The notes: generated by a model from the letters alone, not told the origin. Positions 1-6,535 are shown, counted from the first letter of the stretch. The stretch is DNA of 7,186 nucleotides from an uncultured bacterium (GCA_937975525.1 CALJUJ010000534.1:1-7186); one strand, 5' to 3'. A program made the numbers and translations.

Positions 1-553
1 CGATCGGCTTCACCCGACAGTCGATGATCCAGTTGCCGTTGTCGCTGACGACGGGCGCGCCTTGTTCCTCGCGGCGCTGCGGCTCGCAGCCGAGCTTGTG
101 GAAGGCGCGGGCGCAGAAGGGCGCGGCAAACGGTACGACCTCCACCGGCACCAGCCCGCGGCTGCCGAGTTGCGGAACGAGCTTCTCGGCGCCGACCAGA
201 ATCACCACCTGCCGCGAAGCGGCGGCGACGATCTTCTCGCGGACGAGCGCTCGCCCGTAGCCCTTGATCATATCGAGACTCGGAGCGACCTCGTCAGCGC
301 CGTCGACGGTGATGTCGACGAACTCGGCGTCTTCGAAGCCGACCAGCGGGATGCCGACCTCGCGCGCGACCGCGGCCGTGGGCTCCGAAGTCGGCAGGCC
401 GCGGATGCCGCGCAGGCCTGCGGCGAGCCGTTCGCCGAGGGCGCGGACGAAGGCGGTCGCGGCGCGACCTGAGCCGAGACCGACGGTCATGCCGTCCTCG
501 ATGAGCTCGAGCGCCTGCGTGGCGATCGCTTCCAGCGGAGTTGGTTTGCTCAT
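1..553 (-). CDS. rpiA: Ribose-5-phosphate isomerase A, 3' end cut by window edge
   Basis: This gene interconverts ribose 5-phosphate and ribulose 5-phosphate in the non-oxidative pentose phosphate pathway, in the cytoplasm. Reading the minus strand from the ATG at 553 gives 184 residues with no stop before the edge; RpiA proteins are usually about 220-235 residues, so some 40-50 C-terminal residues are missing. Family landmarks in order are the phosphate-binding loop GLGSGRAATAF (residues 25-35), the active-site DGADE (84-88, with Asp84 and Asp87), MIKGYGRALVREKI (95-108, with Lys97 and the likely catalytic base Glu106), VPVEVVPFA (135-143) and DNGN (171-174). GYGRAL replaces the GGGAAL of E. 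coli RpiA; I believe this is a normal subtype variant. The start follows from N-terminal alignment. No clear Shine-Dalgarno precedes it; a TAGAGT hexamer lies 6 nt upstream instead. It is divergent from the kinase gene. Confidence 0.93.
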   Translation of the reverse strand, partial: MSKPTPLEAIATQALELIEDGMTVGLGSGRAATAFVRALGERLAAGLRGIRGLPTSEPTAAVAREVGIPLVGFEDAEFVDITVDGADEVAPSLDMIKGYGRALVREKIVAAASRQVVILVGAEKLVPQLGSRGLVPVEVVPFAAPFCARAFHKLGCEPQRREEQGAPVVSDNGNWIIDCRVKPI

Positions 554-559
554 GGCGCG

Positions 560-588
560 ACTCTAGCCAAGGCCGTCGTCTATGGCGA
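560..588 (-). promoter_or_regulatory. Candidate promoter for rpiA, possibly leaderless
   Basis: On the minus strand, TCGCCA (583-588, 4/6 to the -35 consensus) and TAGAGT (560-565, 4/6 to the -10 consensus) are separated by 17 bp. The -10-like hexamer ends 6 nt before the rpiA ATG, and there is no Shine-Dalgarno sequence. Transcription would therefore start at or very near the start codon. This is pattern matching in GC-rich DNA, so the call is tentative. Confidence 0.35.
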
Positions 589-657
589 ATCAGCCCGTGG
601 TCGCGCGCCGTAGGCCGCCGATCGCGCCGCGGGAGTGCGCGGCGACCCGTGCGGGGT

Positions 658-687
658 TTCCCGAGGCGCACCTCGTGCAGCTACAAT
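658..687 (+). promoter_or_regulatory. Candidate leaderless promoter of the kinase-lpxC operon
   Basis: TACAAT (682-687) matches the -10 consensus at 5 of 6 positions and is conspicuous in this GC-rich DNA. It ends 7 nt before the ATG at 695, which is the normal distance from a -10 box to the transcription start. The -35 side is poor: TTCCCG at 658-663 with an 18-bp spacer matches 3/6, so the promoter may need an activator. No Shine-Dalgarno precedes the ATG, consistent with a leaderless mRNA. Confidence 0.42.
662..678. promoter_or_regulatory. Inverted repeats just upstream of the kinase -10 box
   Basis: Two overlapping dyads sit inside the candidate promoter. CGAGG (662-666) pairs with CCTCG (671-675) around a CGCA loop, and GCAC (668-671) pairs with GTGC (675-678) around CTC. 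They fall in the spacer between the -35 and -10 positions, where a repressor or activator could bind. The arms are only 4-5 bp in GC-rich DNA, so chance is a real alternative. Confidence 0.2.
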
Positions 688-694
688 CGCGCGC

Positions 695-2923
695 ATGGTG
701 GATCGTCCTCAGCGGCAGGAGGCGGCGGCCGACCAGCCCGGTAGCGGACCGCGCCGCGAGCTTCTGCTGATCGCGCTCACTGCCGCCGTGTTCCTCGGCT
801 TCCTCGGCGTTCAACTGTGGGCGCCCGGCGTCACCGGTAGCTCGTCGCTGACCGGCAACGTCACCTTCTTCCTGCTCACGAACCTAAACGTCATCCTCCT
901 CATCCTGCTCGCCTTCCTCGTCGGCCGGAGCTTGATCCGCTTGACCGTCGACCGGCGCCGCGGGCTGTTCGGATCACACCTGCGCACGCGTTTGGTGCTG
1001 CTCTTCGTCGGCATGTCGCTGGCGCCGAGCGTCGTGCTGGTGGTGGTGGCTCGTGGATTCCTGAACGAGGCGATCGAGACGTGGTTCGACACCCGTGTGC
1101 GCAGCGCCTTGCTCGGGGCGGTCGAGGTCGCCGACGGGCACTATCAGTTCGTCGCGGATGCGACGGTTCACGTCGCCACGACGGTCGCCGAGCGTATCGA
1201 GCGCGAAGGACTTCTCGCCGACGGGCGCCGCGAGCGCTTGCCCACGGCACTCGCCGTGATGCGGGCGGAGCTGGGCCTGGCGGCCGTCGAAGTCTTCGAC
1301 GCGAGCCGGGACCGCCTCGCCGGCTCGCGCGGCGAGCGCCTGGCGCCGCGACCGCCGCCGGGGCCAGACGACTTCCGGACTCGCGTGCTTCTGGGGGCGA
1401 GTGCGGCGACGACGATCCCGGTGGGCAAGGGCGACGTCGTCCGCGCCGGAGTTCCGGTGCGCAACGCCGCGGGCGACGTCGTCGGCGGGGTCATCGTCGA
1501 TTCGTTCGTGCCCCGCGACCTGGCCCGCACCGCGCGCGACCTGTCGCGCGCCTACGAGGAGTACCTGCAGCTGAGTCGGCTCGAGCAGCCGCTCAAGAAC
1601 CAGTACGTGCTGACGCTCGCTCTGGTGGCGATGGTCGTCGTCTTCTCCGCGACCTGGGTCGGCTTGCGGCAGGCACGCAACATCACCGTGCCGCTGCTGC
1701 GCCTCGCCGAAGGCACGCGCGAGGTCGCGCGAGGGCGTTGGGAGTACCGCATCCCGCCTGCGAGCGATGCCGAGACGTCGGTGCTCGTCGATTCGTTCAA
1801 TCGCATGACGGGAGACCTGCAGGCGATCAACGAAGAGTTGGTCGAGCGCCGCAAGTTCGCCGAGAACATCCTCGCGAACATCGCCGCCGGCGTCGTCTCG
1901 CTCGACCGGGCGGGATTGGTGACGACGCTCAATCCGGCCGCGGAGAGCATGCTCGGCGTGCGCGCGGAGGCGGTGCGGGGGCTGCACTGGGTCGAAGCCT
2001 TCGGCGCGAACGAGCTCGCGGAGGTGTCGCGACTCATCGGCGACTTGCTGTCCAACCCGGAGCGTCTCGTCGCCCGGCAGATCCAGTTGACGGCCGGCGA
2101 CCAGGCGCTCACGGCGCTCGTCTCCGCGGCTTCGCTCGTCGACGACGCCGGTGCGACGCGCGGGGTGATGCTCTTCTTCGAGAACGTCACCGACCTGCTC
2201 CGGGTGCAGCGCATGGAGGCCTGGCGCGAGGTGGCGCGGCGCTTGGCGCACGAGATCAAGAATCCACTGACGCCAATCCAGCTGTCGGCGCAACGCCTGC
2301 GCAAGCGCTACCTCGAGCGCCTCGACGTGGACGAGCGCAAGCTTCTCGACGAATGCACGGCGACGATCGTCGCACAGGTCGAAGCGCTCAAGCACCTGGT
2401 GACCGAGTTCTCGTCGTTCGCCCGCCTGCCTGCGGCGGAGCTGCGTCTCGACGACCTCAACGACGTCGTGGAGGAGGCGTTGGTGCTCTACCGGGAAGGA
2501 CATCCGGAGATCCGTTTTCGCTTTCACGCCGACCCCGATGCACCGTCCATTCCGCTCGACCGTGCAGCCCTCAAGCGGGCCGTGATCAACATGCTCGACA
2601 ACGCGGTGGCCGCATGCGACTCTCAGCCGGAACGGCCCGGCGAGATCGAAATCGTGACACGACATGGATCGGCACGCGAGGTCGTCTACCTGGAGATCGC
2701 GGACAACGGCTGCGGCATGAGCCCCGAAGTCAAACATCGCGTGTTCGAGCCCTATTTCTCGACCAAGAGCGACGGCACGGGTCTGGGCATGGCGATCGTG
2801 TCGGCGATCGTCGCCGACCACCAGGCCTACATTCGCGTGCGCGACAACGTTCCGCACGGCACTCGTTTCATCATCAGCTTCCCGGTGCGCGGACGAGCGA
2901 CCGAGGAGGCGGCAGCGTCTTGA
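695..2923 (+). CDS. NtrY-like membrane sensor histidine kinase (HAMP-PAS-HisKA-HATPase)
   Basis: This is an inner-membrane sensor kinase of the NtrY type, 742 residues, the usual NtrY size. Hydrophobic segments lie near residues 23-42, 57-79, 100-119 and 304-324. The stretch 120-303 is then predicted to be a periplasmic sensor domain. HAMP follows at about 325-378 and PAS at about 388-500. The dimerization/phosphotransfer helix carries RRLAHEIKNPLTPIQ with phospho-accepting His519; the HExxN form suggests both kinase and phosphatase activity. The ATPase domain has the N box NMLDNA (632-637), G1 box DNGCGM (670-675), PYFST and G2 box GTGLGM (694-699), all intact. I chose the ATG at 695 because a GTG 60 bp upstream would add 20 arginine-rich residues with no family likeness. 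The receiver-LpxC gene starts 7 bp after its stop, so that protein is the likely phosphoryl partner. The signal sensed is unknown. Confidence 0.93.
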   Translation: MVDRPQRQEAAADQPGSGPRRELLLIALTAAVFLGFLGVQLWAPGVTGSSSLTGNVTFFLLTNLNVILLILLAFLVGRSLIRLTVDRRRGLFGSHLRTRLVLLFVGMSLAPSVVLVVVARGFLNEAIETWFDTRVRSALLGAVEVADGHYQFVADATVHVATTVAERIEREGLLADGRRERLPTALAVMRAELGLAAVEVFDASRDRLAGSRGERLAPRPPPGPDDFRTRVLLGASAATTIPVGKGDVVRAGVPVRNAAGDVVGGVIVDSFVPRDLARTARDLSRAYEEYLQLSRLEQPLKNQYVLTLALVAMVVVFSATWVGLRQARNITVPLLRLAEGTREVARGRWEYRIPPASDAETSVLVDSFNRMTGDLQAINEELVERRKFAENILANIAAGVVSLDRAGLVTTLNPAAESMLGVRAEAVRGLHWVEAFGANELAEVSRLIGDLLSNPERLVARQIQLTAGDQALTALVSAASLVDDAGATRGVMLFFENVTDLLRVQRMEAWREVARRLAHEIKNPLTPIQLSAQRLRKRYLERLDVDERKLLDECTATIVAQVEALKHLVTEFSSFARLPAAELRLDDLNDVVEEALVLYREGHPEIRFRFHADPDAPSIPLDRAALKRAVINMLDNAVAACDSQPERPGEIEIVTRHGSAREVVYLEIADNGCGMSPEVKHRVFEPYFSTKSDGTGLGMAIVSAIVADHQAYIRVRDNVPHGTRFIISFPVRGRATEEAAAS

Positions 2924-2927
2924 GGAG
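2922..2927 (+). promoter_or_regulatory. Ribosome binding site of the receiver-lpxC gene
   Basis: GAGGAG overlaps the TGA stop of the kinase gene and sits 3 nt before the ATG at 2931. The overlap of stop and ribosome site implies translational coupling and a shared transcript, and supports 2931 as the true start. Confidence 0.75.
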
Positions 2928-2930
2928 ACC

Positions 2931-4226
2931 ATGGCGACGATCCTCGTAGTCGACGACGAGCGCGAGATCCGCGCTTCGGTTCGCGGAATCCTCGAAGAGG
3001 AGGGCTTCACCGTCCTCGAGGCGGAGGACGGGCGTCAGGCCTATGCCGTCCTCGAGGAGCGCACGCCGGAGCTGGTGCTGCTCGACATCTGGATGCCGAA
3101 CGTGGACGGCCTCGAGCTGCTCGGGCGACTCCAGGGCCGGCTGCATCCGCCCGAAGTGATCGTCGTGTCGGGGCACGGCAACATCGAGACGGCCGTGAAG
3201 GCGACCAAGCTCGGAGCCTTCGACTTCATCGAGAAACCGTTCTCACTCGATGGCCTGATCGAGGTCGTCAACCGCGCGCTGCACCACTTCGAGAGCCGCA
3301 GCGGTGGGCGTGTAGACGACGGCCTACCCGCCGCCGGGGAGCGCCCGGCGAGCGACGCGTCGCCGCTGCGCGTTCCGCAGCGCACGCTCGCCAAGGGCGT
3401 CGTCGCCAGCGGCACCGGCCTGCATACGGGTGTGAAGACCGGGCTCGTGCTGCAACCGCTGGCTCCCGGCAGCGGGATTCGCTTCACCAGCCTCTCCGCC
3501 GATGTCTCGGTTCCGGCCCACATCGACTGGGTCGACTCGACCGGCTACGCGACGGCACTGCACCGCAAGGGCGTCACCGTGCAGACCGTCGAGCACCTGC
3601 TGGCGACCCTACACGCCTACGGCATCAGCAACTTGCTCGTGAAGTTCCAGGGCGAGATCCCGATCATGGACGGTTCGGCGACGGAGTTCTGCGAGCTGAT
3701 CGAGAGTGCGGGGATCGAAGAGCAGGGCGAGCCGCTCGAGGTGATCGTGGTGCACGAGCGCATCGCCGTCGAGCGAGACAAGGGCGAGTCGATTTCGATC
3801 GAGCCCGCCGACGGCTTTTCGATTCGCTACACCCTCGACTATCCGCACCCCGTCGGCCGCCAGCACTACGACTTTGCGTTCACCGGCCCCGAGTCGTTTC
3901 GCGCCGAGATCGCCCCGGCGCGGACGTTCGGGTTCCTGCGCGACATGAAGCAGCTCGCCTCGATGGGCCTCGCCAGCGGCGGCCGGCTCGACAACTGCAT
4001 TCTCATCGACGACGAGAAGGTCGTGAACACGACGCTGCGCTTCGCCGACGAGTTCGCGCGCCACAAGGTTCTCGACGTCATGGGCGACATCTACCTCCTC
4101 GGGCGCCCGCTACGCGGGCGGATCGTCGCCGAGCGCACCGGGCACTCGGACAACATCGAGCTGGTGCGCCGGATCCGCGATGCCTTCGCCGGCGGCGAGA
4201 GCGTCGCGGCCGACCTCAGCTCTTGA
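2931..4226 (+). CDS. lpxC: Receiver domain fused to LpxC (UDP-3-O-acyl-GlcNAc deacetylase)
   Basis: This 431-residue protein joins two domains in one frame. Residues 3-120 are a response-regulator receiver: acidic pocket Asp8/Asp9, phospho-acceptor Asp52 in LLDIWMP, switch Ser80, aromatic Phe99 and Lys102. The stretch SGHGNIETAVKATKLGAFDF followed by IEKPF is typical of NtrX receivers. Residues 121-149 are a Gly/Ala/Pro/Ser-rich linker without ATG, GTG or TTG codons. Residues 150-421 are a full-length LpxC, the Zn-dependent committed step of lipid A synthesis, which deacetylates UDP-3-O-acyl-GlcNAc in the cytoplasm. Zn ligands His222, His378 and Asp382, catalytic Glu221 and His405, the GLHTG motif (163-167), MDGS (246-249) and RTFGF (331-335) are all present. 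Ordinary LpxC is about 300 residues and lacks a receiver; NtrX carries AAA+ and DNA-binding domains, both absent here. Phosphorylation by the upstream kinase probably tunes LpxC, but that is inference. Confidence 0.94.
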   Translation: MATILVVDDEREIRASVRGILEEEGFTVLEAEDGRQAYAVLEERTPELVLLDIWMPNVDGLELLGRLQGRLHPPEVIVVSGHGNIETAVKATKLGAFDFIEKPFSLDGLIEVVNRALHHFESRSGGRVDDGLPAAGERPASDASPLRVPQRTLAKGVVASGTGLHTGVKTGLVLQPLAPGSGIRFTSLSADVSVPAHIDWVDSTGYATALHRKGVTVQTVEHLLATLHAYGISNLLVKFQGEIPIMDGSATEFCELIESAGIEEQGEPLEVIVVHERIAVERDKGESISIEPADGFSIRYTLDYPHPVGRQHYDFAFTGPESFRAEIAPARTFGFLRDMKQLASMGLASGGRLDNCILIDDEKVVNTTLRFADEFARHKVLDVMGDIYLLGRPLRGRIVAERTGHSDNIELVRRIRDAFAGGESVAADLSS

Positions 4227-5370
4227 CGAGGAGCGTCTTCAGCTTCGGGTTCTGACGCTCGATGCGCCGCTGGACCTGCGCGGCCGACGAGCGGCTCGGG
4301 TAGCCGCCGACGGAGACCCGGTACAGCGAGCGGCCGTTGCGGACGATGCGGAAGATGTCCGCCGGGAAGCCATCGGCGCGCATTTCGGACTTCAGGCGCG
4401 CGGCGTACGACTCACCGCGGAACGTGGCGACCCGCACGTAGAAGCGCCCGCCGGGCGCGCGCTGCACGTCGTCGGTATCGCCGGCGGCGCGCGTGTCGTC
4501 GTCCGACGCCGCGGCGAAGAACAGACGTTGCGAGCGAGGTACTGGCTGGGGCACGCCCTCGAAACCGTACTCGACCAGCCGCCGCAAATCGCCCCACAGG
4601 TCGTCCGAGCCGAGCATGGCGACGAGAATCTCGCGATCACCGTGAGTCGCGGATCCGACGAAGCACTTCTTGGCGGCGCGCGTCCAGCCGGTCTTGCCGA
4701 TCACCCGGTAGCGATAGTCCTTGAGGAGGCGGTTCTTCGAGCGCAGGGAGATCTTGCGGCGCGCCGTGTCGGCCGTACGGATCGTGCGCGCCTGGGTTTC
4801 GAGGACCTCGCGAAACGCCGGAATCTCGAGTGCATGGTCGAACATCAGCGCGAGGTCGCGGGCGCTGGCGACGTGTCCGTCGTCGGGAAGGCCGTTGGGG
4901 TTGAGGAAGTGGGTCGCGCGGGCGCCGACGGCGTAGGCATGCACGTTCATGCGAGCGGCGAAGGCCTCGACCGAACCGGAGAGCCCCTCGGCGATGACGA
5001 CGCTGGCGTCGTTCGCCGAGTTGAGGAGGATGGCGTAGACGAGATCTTCGAGGCTCAGCTCCCAGCCCGGTCGCAGGCGGATGTTGGACGGAGGCTCGGC
5101 GGCGGCGCGGCGGCTCACGCGCACCGTCCGGTCGAGATCGCCGGACTGGAGCGCCAGTGTCGCGGTGACGACTTTGGTCGTGCTCGCCGGCGGCAGCGCC
5201 ACGTCGGCATTGTTCTCCCAGAGAATCTTGCCCGAGCTGCGATCGATGAGGATGCCGGCGCGTGCGGTCACGAGCTTCGGCTGACTGGCAAAGCTCGCCG
5301 CGGGCGCGACGATGGCAGCGACCAGCAGCCACGCGGCCGCCCACCTGAGTCCCCTGCGGATTGAGTTCAT
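4216..5370 (-). CDS. Secreted D-alanyl-D-alanine carboxypeptidase (PBP5-type) with C-terminal SPOR domain
   Basis: This is a periplasmic serine DD-carboxypeptidase (peptidase S11) that trims the terminal D-Ala from peptidoglycan stem peptides. It has 384 residues. An N-terminal signal peptide (about residues 1-28, Arg-rich start, hydrophobic core, SFA before the likely cleavage) is followed by the catalytic domain with SxxK STTK (Ser63 nucleophile, Lys66), SxN SAN (118-120) and KTG (226-228). A disordered acidic linker (about 285-305) leads to a SPOR domain (about 309-384), which in other proteins binds denuded septal glycan. The PBP5 C-terminal beta domain and amphipathic anchor are absent, so SPOR is the likely localization device. 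I chose the ATG at 5370 because GGAGGGG stands 4 nt before it and the signal peptide begins there; a TTG 63 bp upstream would bury the signal. Its 3' end overlaps the convergent lpxC gene by 11 bp. Confidence 0.93.
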   Translation of the reverse strand: MNSIRRGLRWAAAWLLVAAIVAPAASFASQPKLVTARAGILIDRSSGKILWENNADVALPPASTTKVVTATLALQSGDLDRTVRVSRRAAAEPPSNIRLRPGWELSLEDLVYAILLNSANDASVVIAEGLSGSVEAFAARMNVHAYAVGARATHFLNPNGLPDDGHVASARDLALMFDHALEIPAFREVLETQARTIRTADTARRKISLRSKNRLLKDYRYRVIGKTGWTRAAKKCFVGSATHGDREILVAMLGSDDLWGDLRRLVEYGFEGVPQPVPRSQRLFFAAASDDDTRAAGDTDDVQRAPGGRFYVRVATFRGESYAARLKSEMRADGFPADIFRIVRNGRSLYRVSVGGYPSRSSAAQVQRRIERQNPKLKTLLVKS

Positions 5371-5374
5371 GTAT

Positions 5375-5381
5375 CCCCTCC
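5375..5381 (-). promoter_or_regulatory. Ribosome binding site of the carboxypeptidase gene
   Basis: On the minus strand GGAGGGG lies 4 nt before the ATG at 5370. It decides this start over the longer TTG option at 5433. A second GGAGGAG (5388-5394) is too far from the ATG to act directly. Confidence 0.75.
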
Positions 5382-5404
5382 CGTCCGCTCCTCCAACTGC
5401 GCGA

Positions 5405-5433
5405 AGTTTCGAGCTTTCAGAAGCAATTGTCAA
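5405..5433 (-). promoter_or_regulatory. Candidate sigma-70-type promoter of the carboxypeptidase gene
   Basis: In the 76-bp gap after the flippase-like gene, the minus strand has a perfect -35 TTGACA (5428-5433), a 17-bp spacer and GAAACT (5405-5410), which matches the -10 consensus at only 3 of 6 positions. The segment is noticeably more AT-rich than its surroundings. Transcription would start near 5398, giving a leader of about 28 nt that contains the ribosome site. Read-through from the upstream gene is equally possible. Confidence 0.42.
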
Positions 5434-5446
5434 TCTCCTAACGGGG

Positions 5447-6535
5447 TCACACCAGGTCGTCGCCGAGGATCTCGGGAGCCTCGCGGGTGCCGGCGACGAG
5501 CATGTGGCGGAAGAAGAAGACGGCGATCACCGTCGGAAAGACGTAGTAGGCGACCCGAAAGAGCAAGACCGCGACGAGCGACTTCTCGAGCGGCACGGCG
5601 AATCCGGTGAACACCGCCGCCATCGATCCTTCCATGATGCCGAGCCCGCCGGGCACGAGCGAGATCAACGACAGCGTCACGCCGATCGAGAAGCCGACCA
5701 TGACGACCTGGATCGGGACGGGGTGGCCGACGGCGAGAAAGGCCACGTAGAGGATGGCCAGGGTCGCCGTCCAGTCGACCACGATCCAGAGCGTCGGCAC
5801 GACCATCTCCCGCTTGCGCGACAGCAGGAACTCGATGCCCCGGTTGAGATTGCGTTGGAAGCGCCAGAGCCGGACCCGAGCCGGCTTCCGCGCCGGGAAG
5901 AAGCGGTGCAGGAATGCGTTGGTCCACTCGGCCATCACGAACAGCACGCGCCGGCGCAGCTGCCGGTGCAGCAGCAACAGCGTCGCCAGCGTCGCCGCCG
6001 CCAGTGAGAATGTCAGAAGGATGCTCATCGCCGTGAAGGCGTACGCGCCGAGCTCCTTGGTGCGCAGCAGGTAGAGGAAGCCGACGGCGATGCAGAACAG
6101 GAGTACGAGGTTGGTGAGAAACGTCTGGGTGAGCGAGATGATCACCGCCTTGCCTGGATGGATGCGCATGCGCACGAAGAAGAAGACGCGGACCGCGAAG
6201 CCGCTCAGGCCGCCGCTGGTGACGATGTAGTTGACGGTGTTGGCGACGAGCGTGATGCGAAACATCTCCGTGAACGTCACCGCGGCCCCGGCGGCGTTGG
6301 CGATGCCCTCGTAGCTGCGCGCCATCGTCGCGTAGCTCGCGATCGTCAACAGAAAGGGAACGGCCAGCATGCGAAGATCGATCGCCGCCGCCGTCTGCCA
6401 CAGCTCGCGCACGTCGGAGAACATGAATAGCGCGACCAGCGCCAGCAGGCCGACCAGCAGCGCCCACGACAGCGCGCGCGGAGCGGGCGCTCCACGCCGC
6501 TCGGCGGGGCTTGCATCTGGATGAGGCGACGGCAT
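5447..6535 (-). CDS. UPF0104 / LPG-synthase TM-domain family membrane protein (flippase-like)
   Basis: This is an integral inner-membrane protein of 362 residues with about eight hydrophobic segments (near residues 21-40, 55-72, 92-107, 130-156, 163-189, 245-270, 275-296 and 319-345). It belongs to the family that includes the flippase half of MprF and YbhN/AglD-like proteins. Diagnostic features are the SGGLSGFAVR stretch after the third helix (107-116) and LVPGGLGIMEGSM near the seventh (293-305), with Glu302 in the conserved PGGLG-x-x-E position. The soluble aminoacyl-transfer domain of MprF is missing, so lipid aminoacylation is not expected; a role in moving or sensing a lipid is inferred from the family. 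The ATG at 6535 lacks a clear Shine-Dalgarno; a TTG at 6571 would add 12 residues and cannot be excluded. The carboxypeptidase gene follows 76 bp downstream on the same strand. Confidence 0.85.
   Translation of the reverse strand: MPSPHPDASPAERRGAPAPRALSWALLVGLLALVALFMFSDVRELWQTAAAIDLRMLAVPFLLTIASYATMARSYEGIANAAGAAVTFTEMFRITLVANTVNYIVTSGGLSGFAVRVFFFVRMRIHPGKAVIISLTQTFLTNLVLLFCIAVGFLYLLRTKELGAYAFTAMSILLTFSLAAATLATLLLLHRQLRRRVLFVMAEWTNAFLHRFFPARKPARVRLWRFQRNLNRGIEFLLSRKREMVVPTLWIVVDWTATLAILYVAFLAVGHPVPIQVVMVGFSIGVTLSLISLVPGGLGIMEGSMAAVFTGFAVPLEKSLVAVLLFRVAYYVFPTVIAVFFFRHMLVAGTREAPEILGDDLV

Noticed and set aside
635..694. Upstream GTG start adding 20 residues to the kinase
   Set aside because: The extension is Arg-rich with no family match, no ribosome site precedes it, and it would translate through the likely promoter.
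1081..2949. A 622-codon plus-strand frame inside the kinase gene
   Set aside because: It is in a different frame from the kinase, is Arg/Ala/Gly-rich and has no domain likeness; a codon-composition shadow.
974..3010. A 678-codon minus-strand open frame opposite the kinase gene
   Set aside because: Long antisense frames are expected opposite GC-rich genes. Its translation is rich in Arg, His and Asp with no recognisable domain, and the plus-strand frame carries complete kinase motifs.
3291..3380. Possibility that the receiver and LpxC are two genes joined by a missed boundary
   Set aside because: The frame is continuous and the linker contains no stop, no ATG, GTG or TTG in frame and no ribosome site placed for a separate lpxC start.
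4180..5364. A 394-codon plus-strand frame opposite the carboxypeptidase
   Set aside because: The minus strand encodes a clear signal peptide, all three penicillin-binding motifs and a SPOR domain. The plus-strand product has no family likeness.
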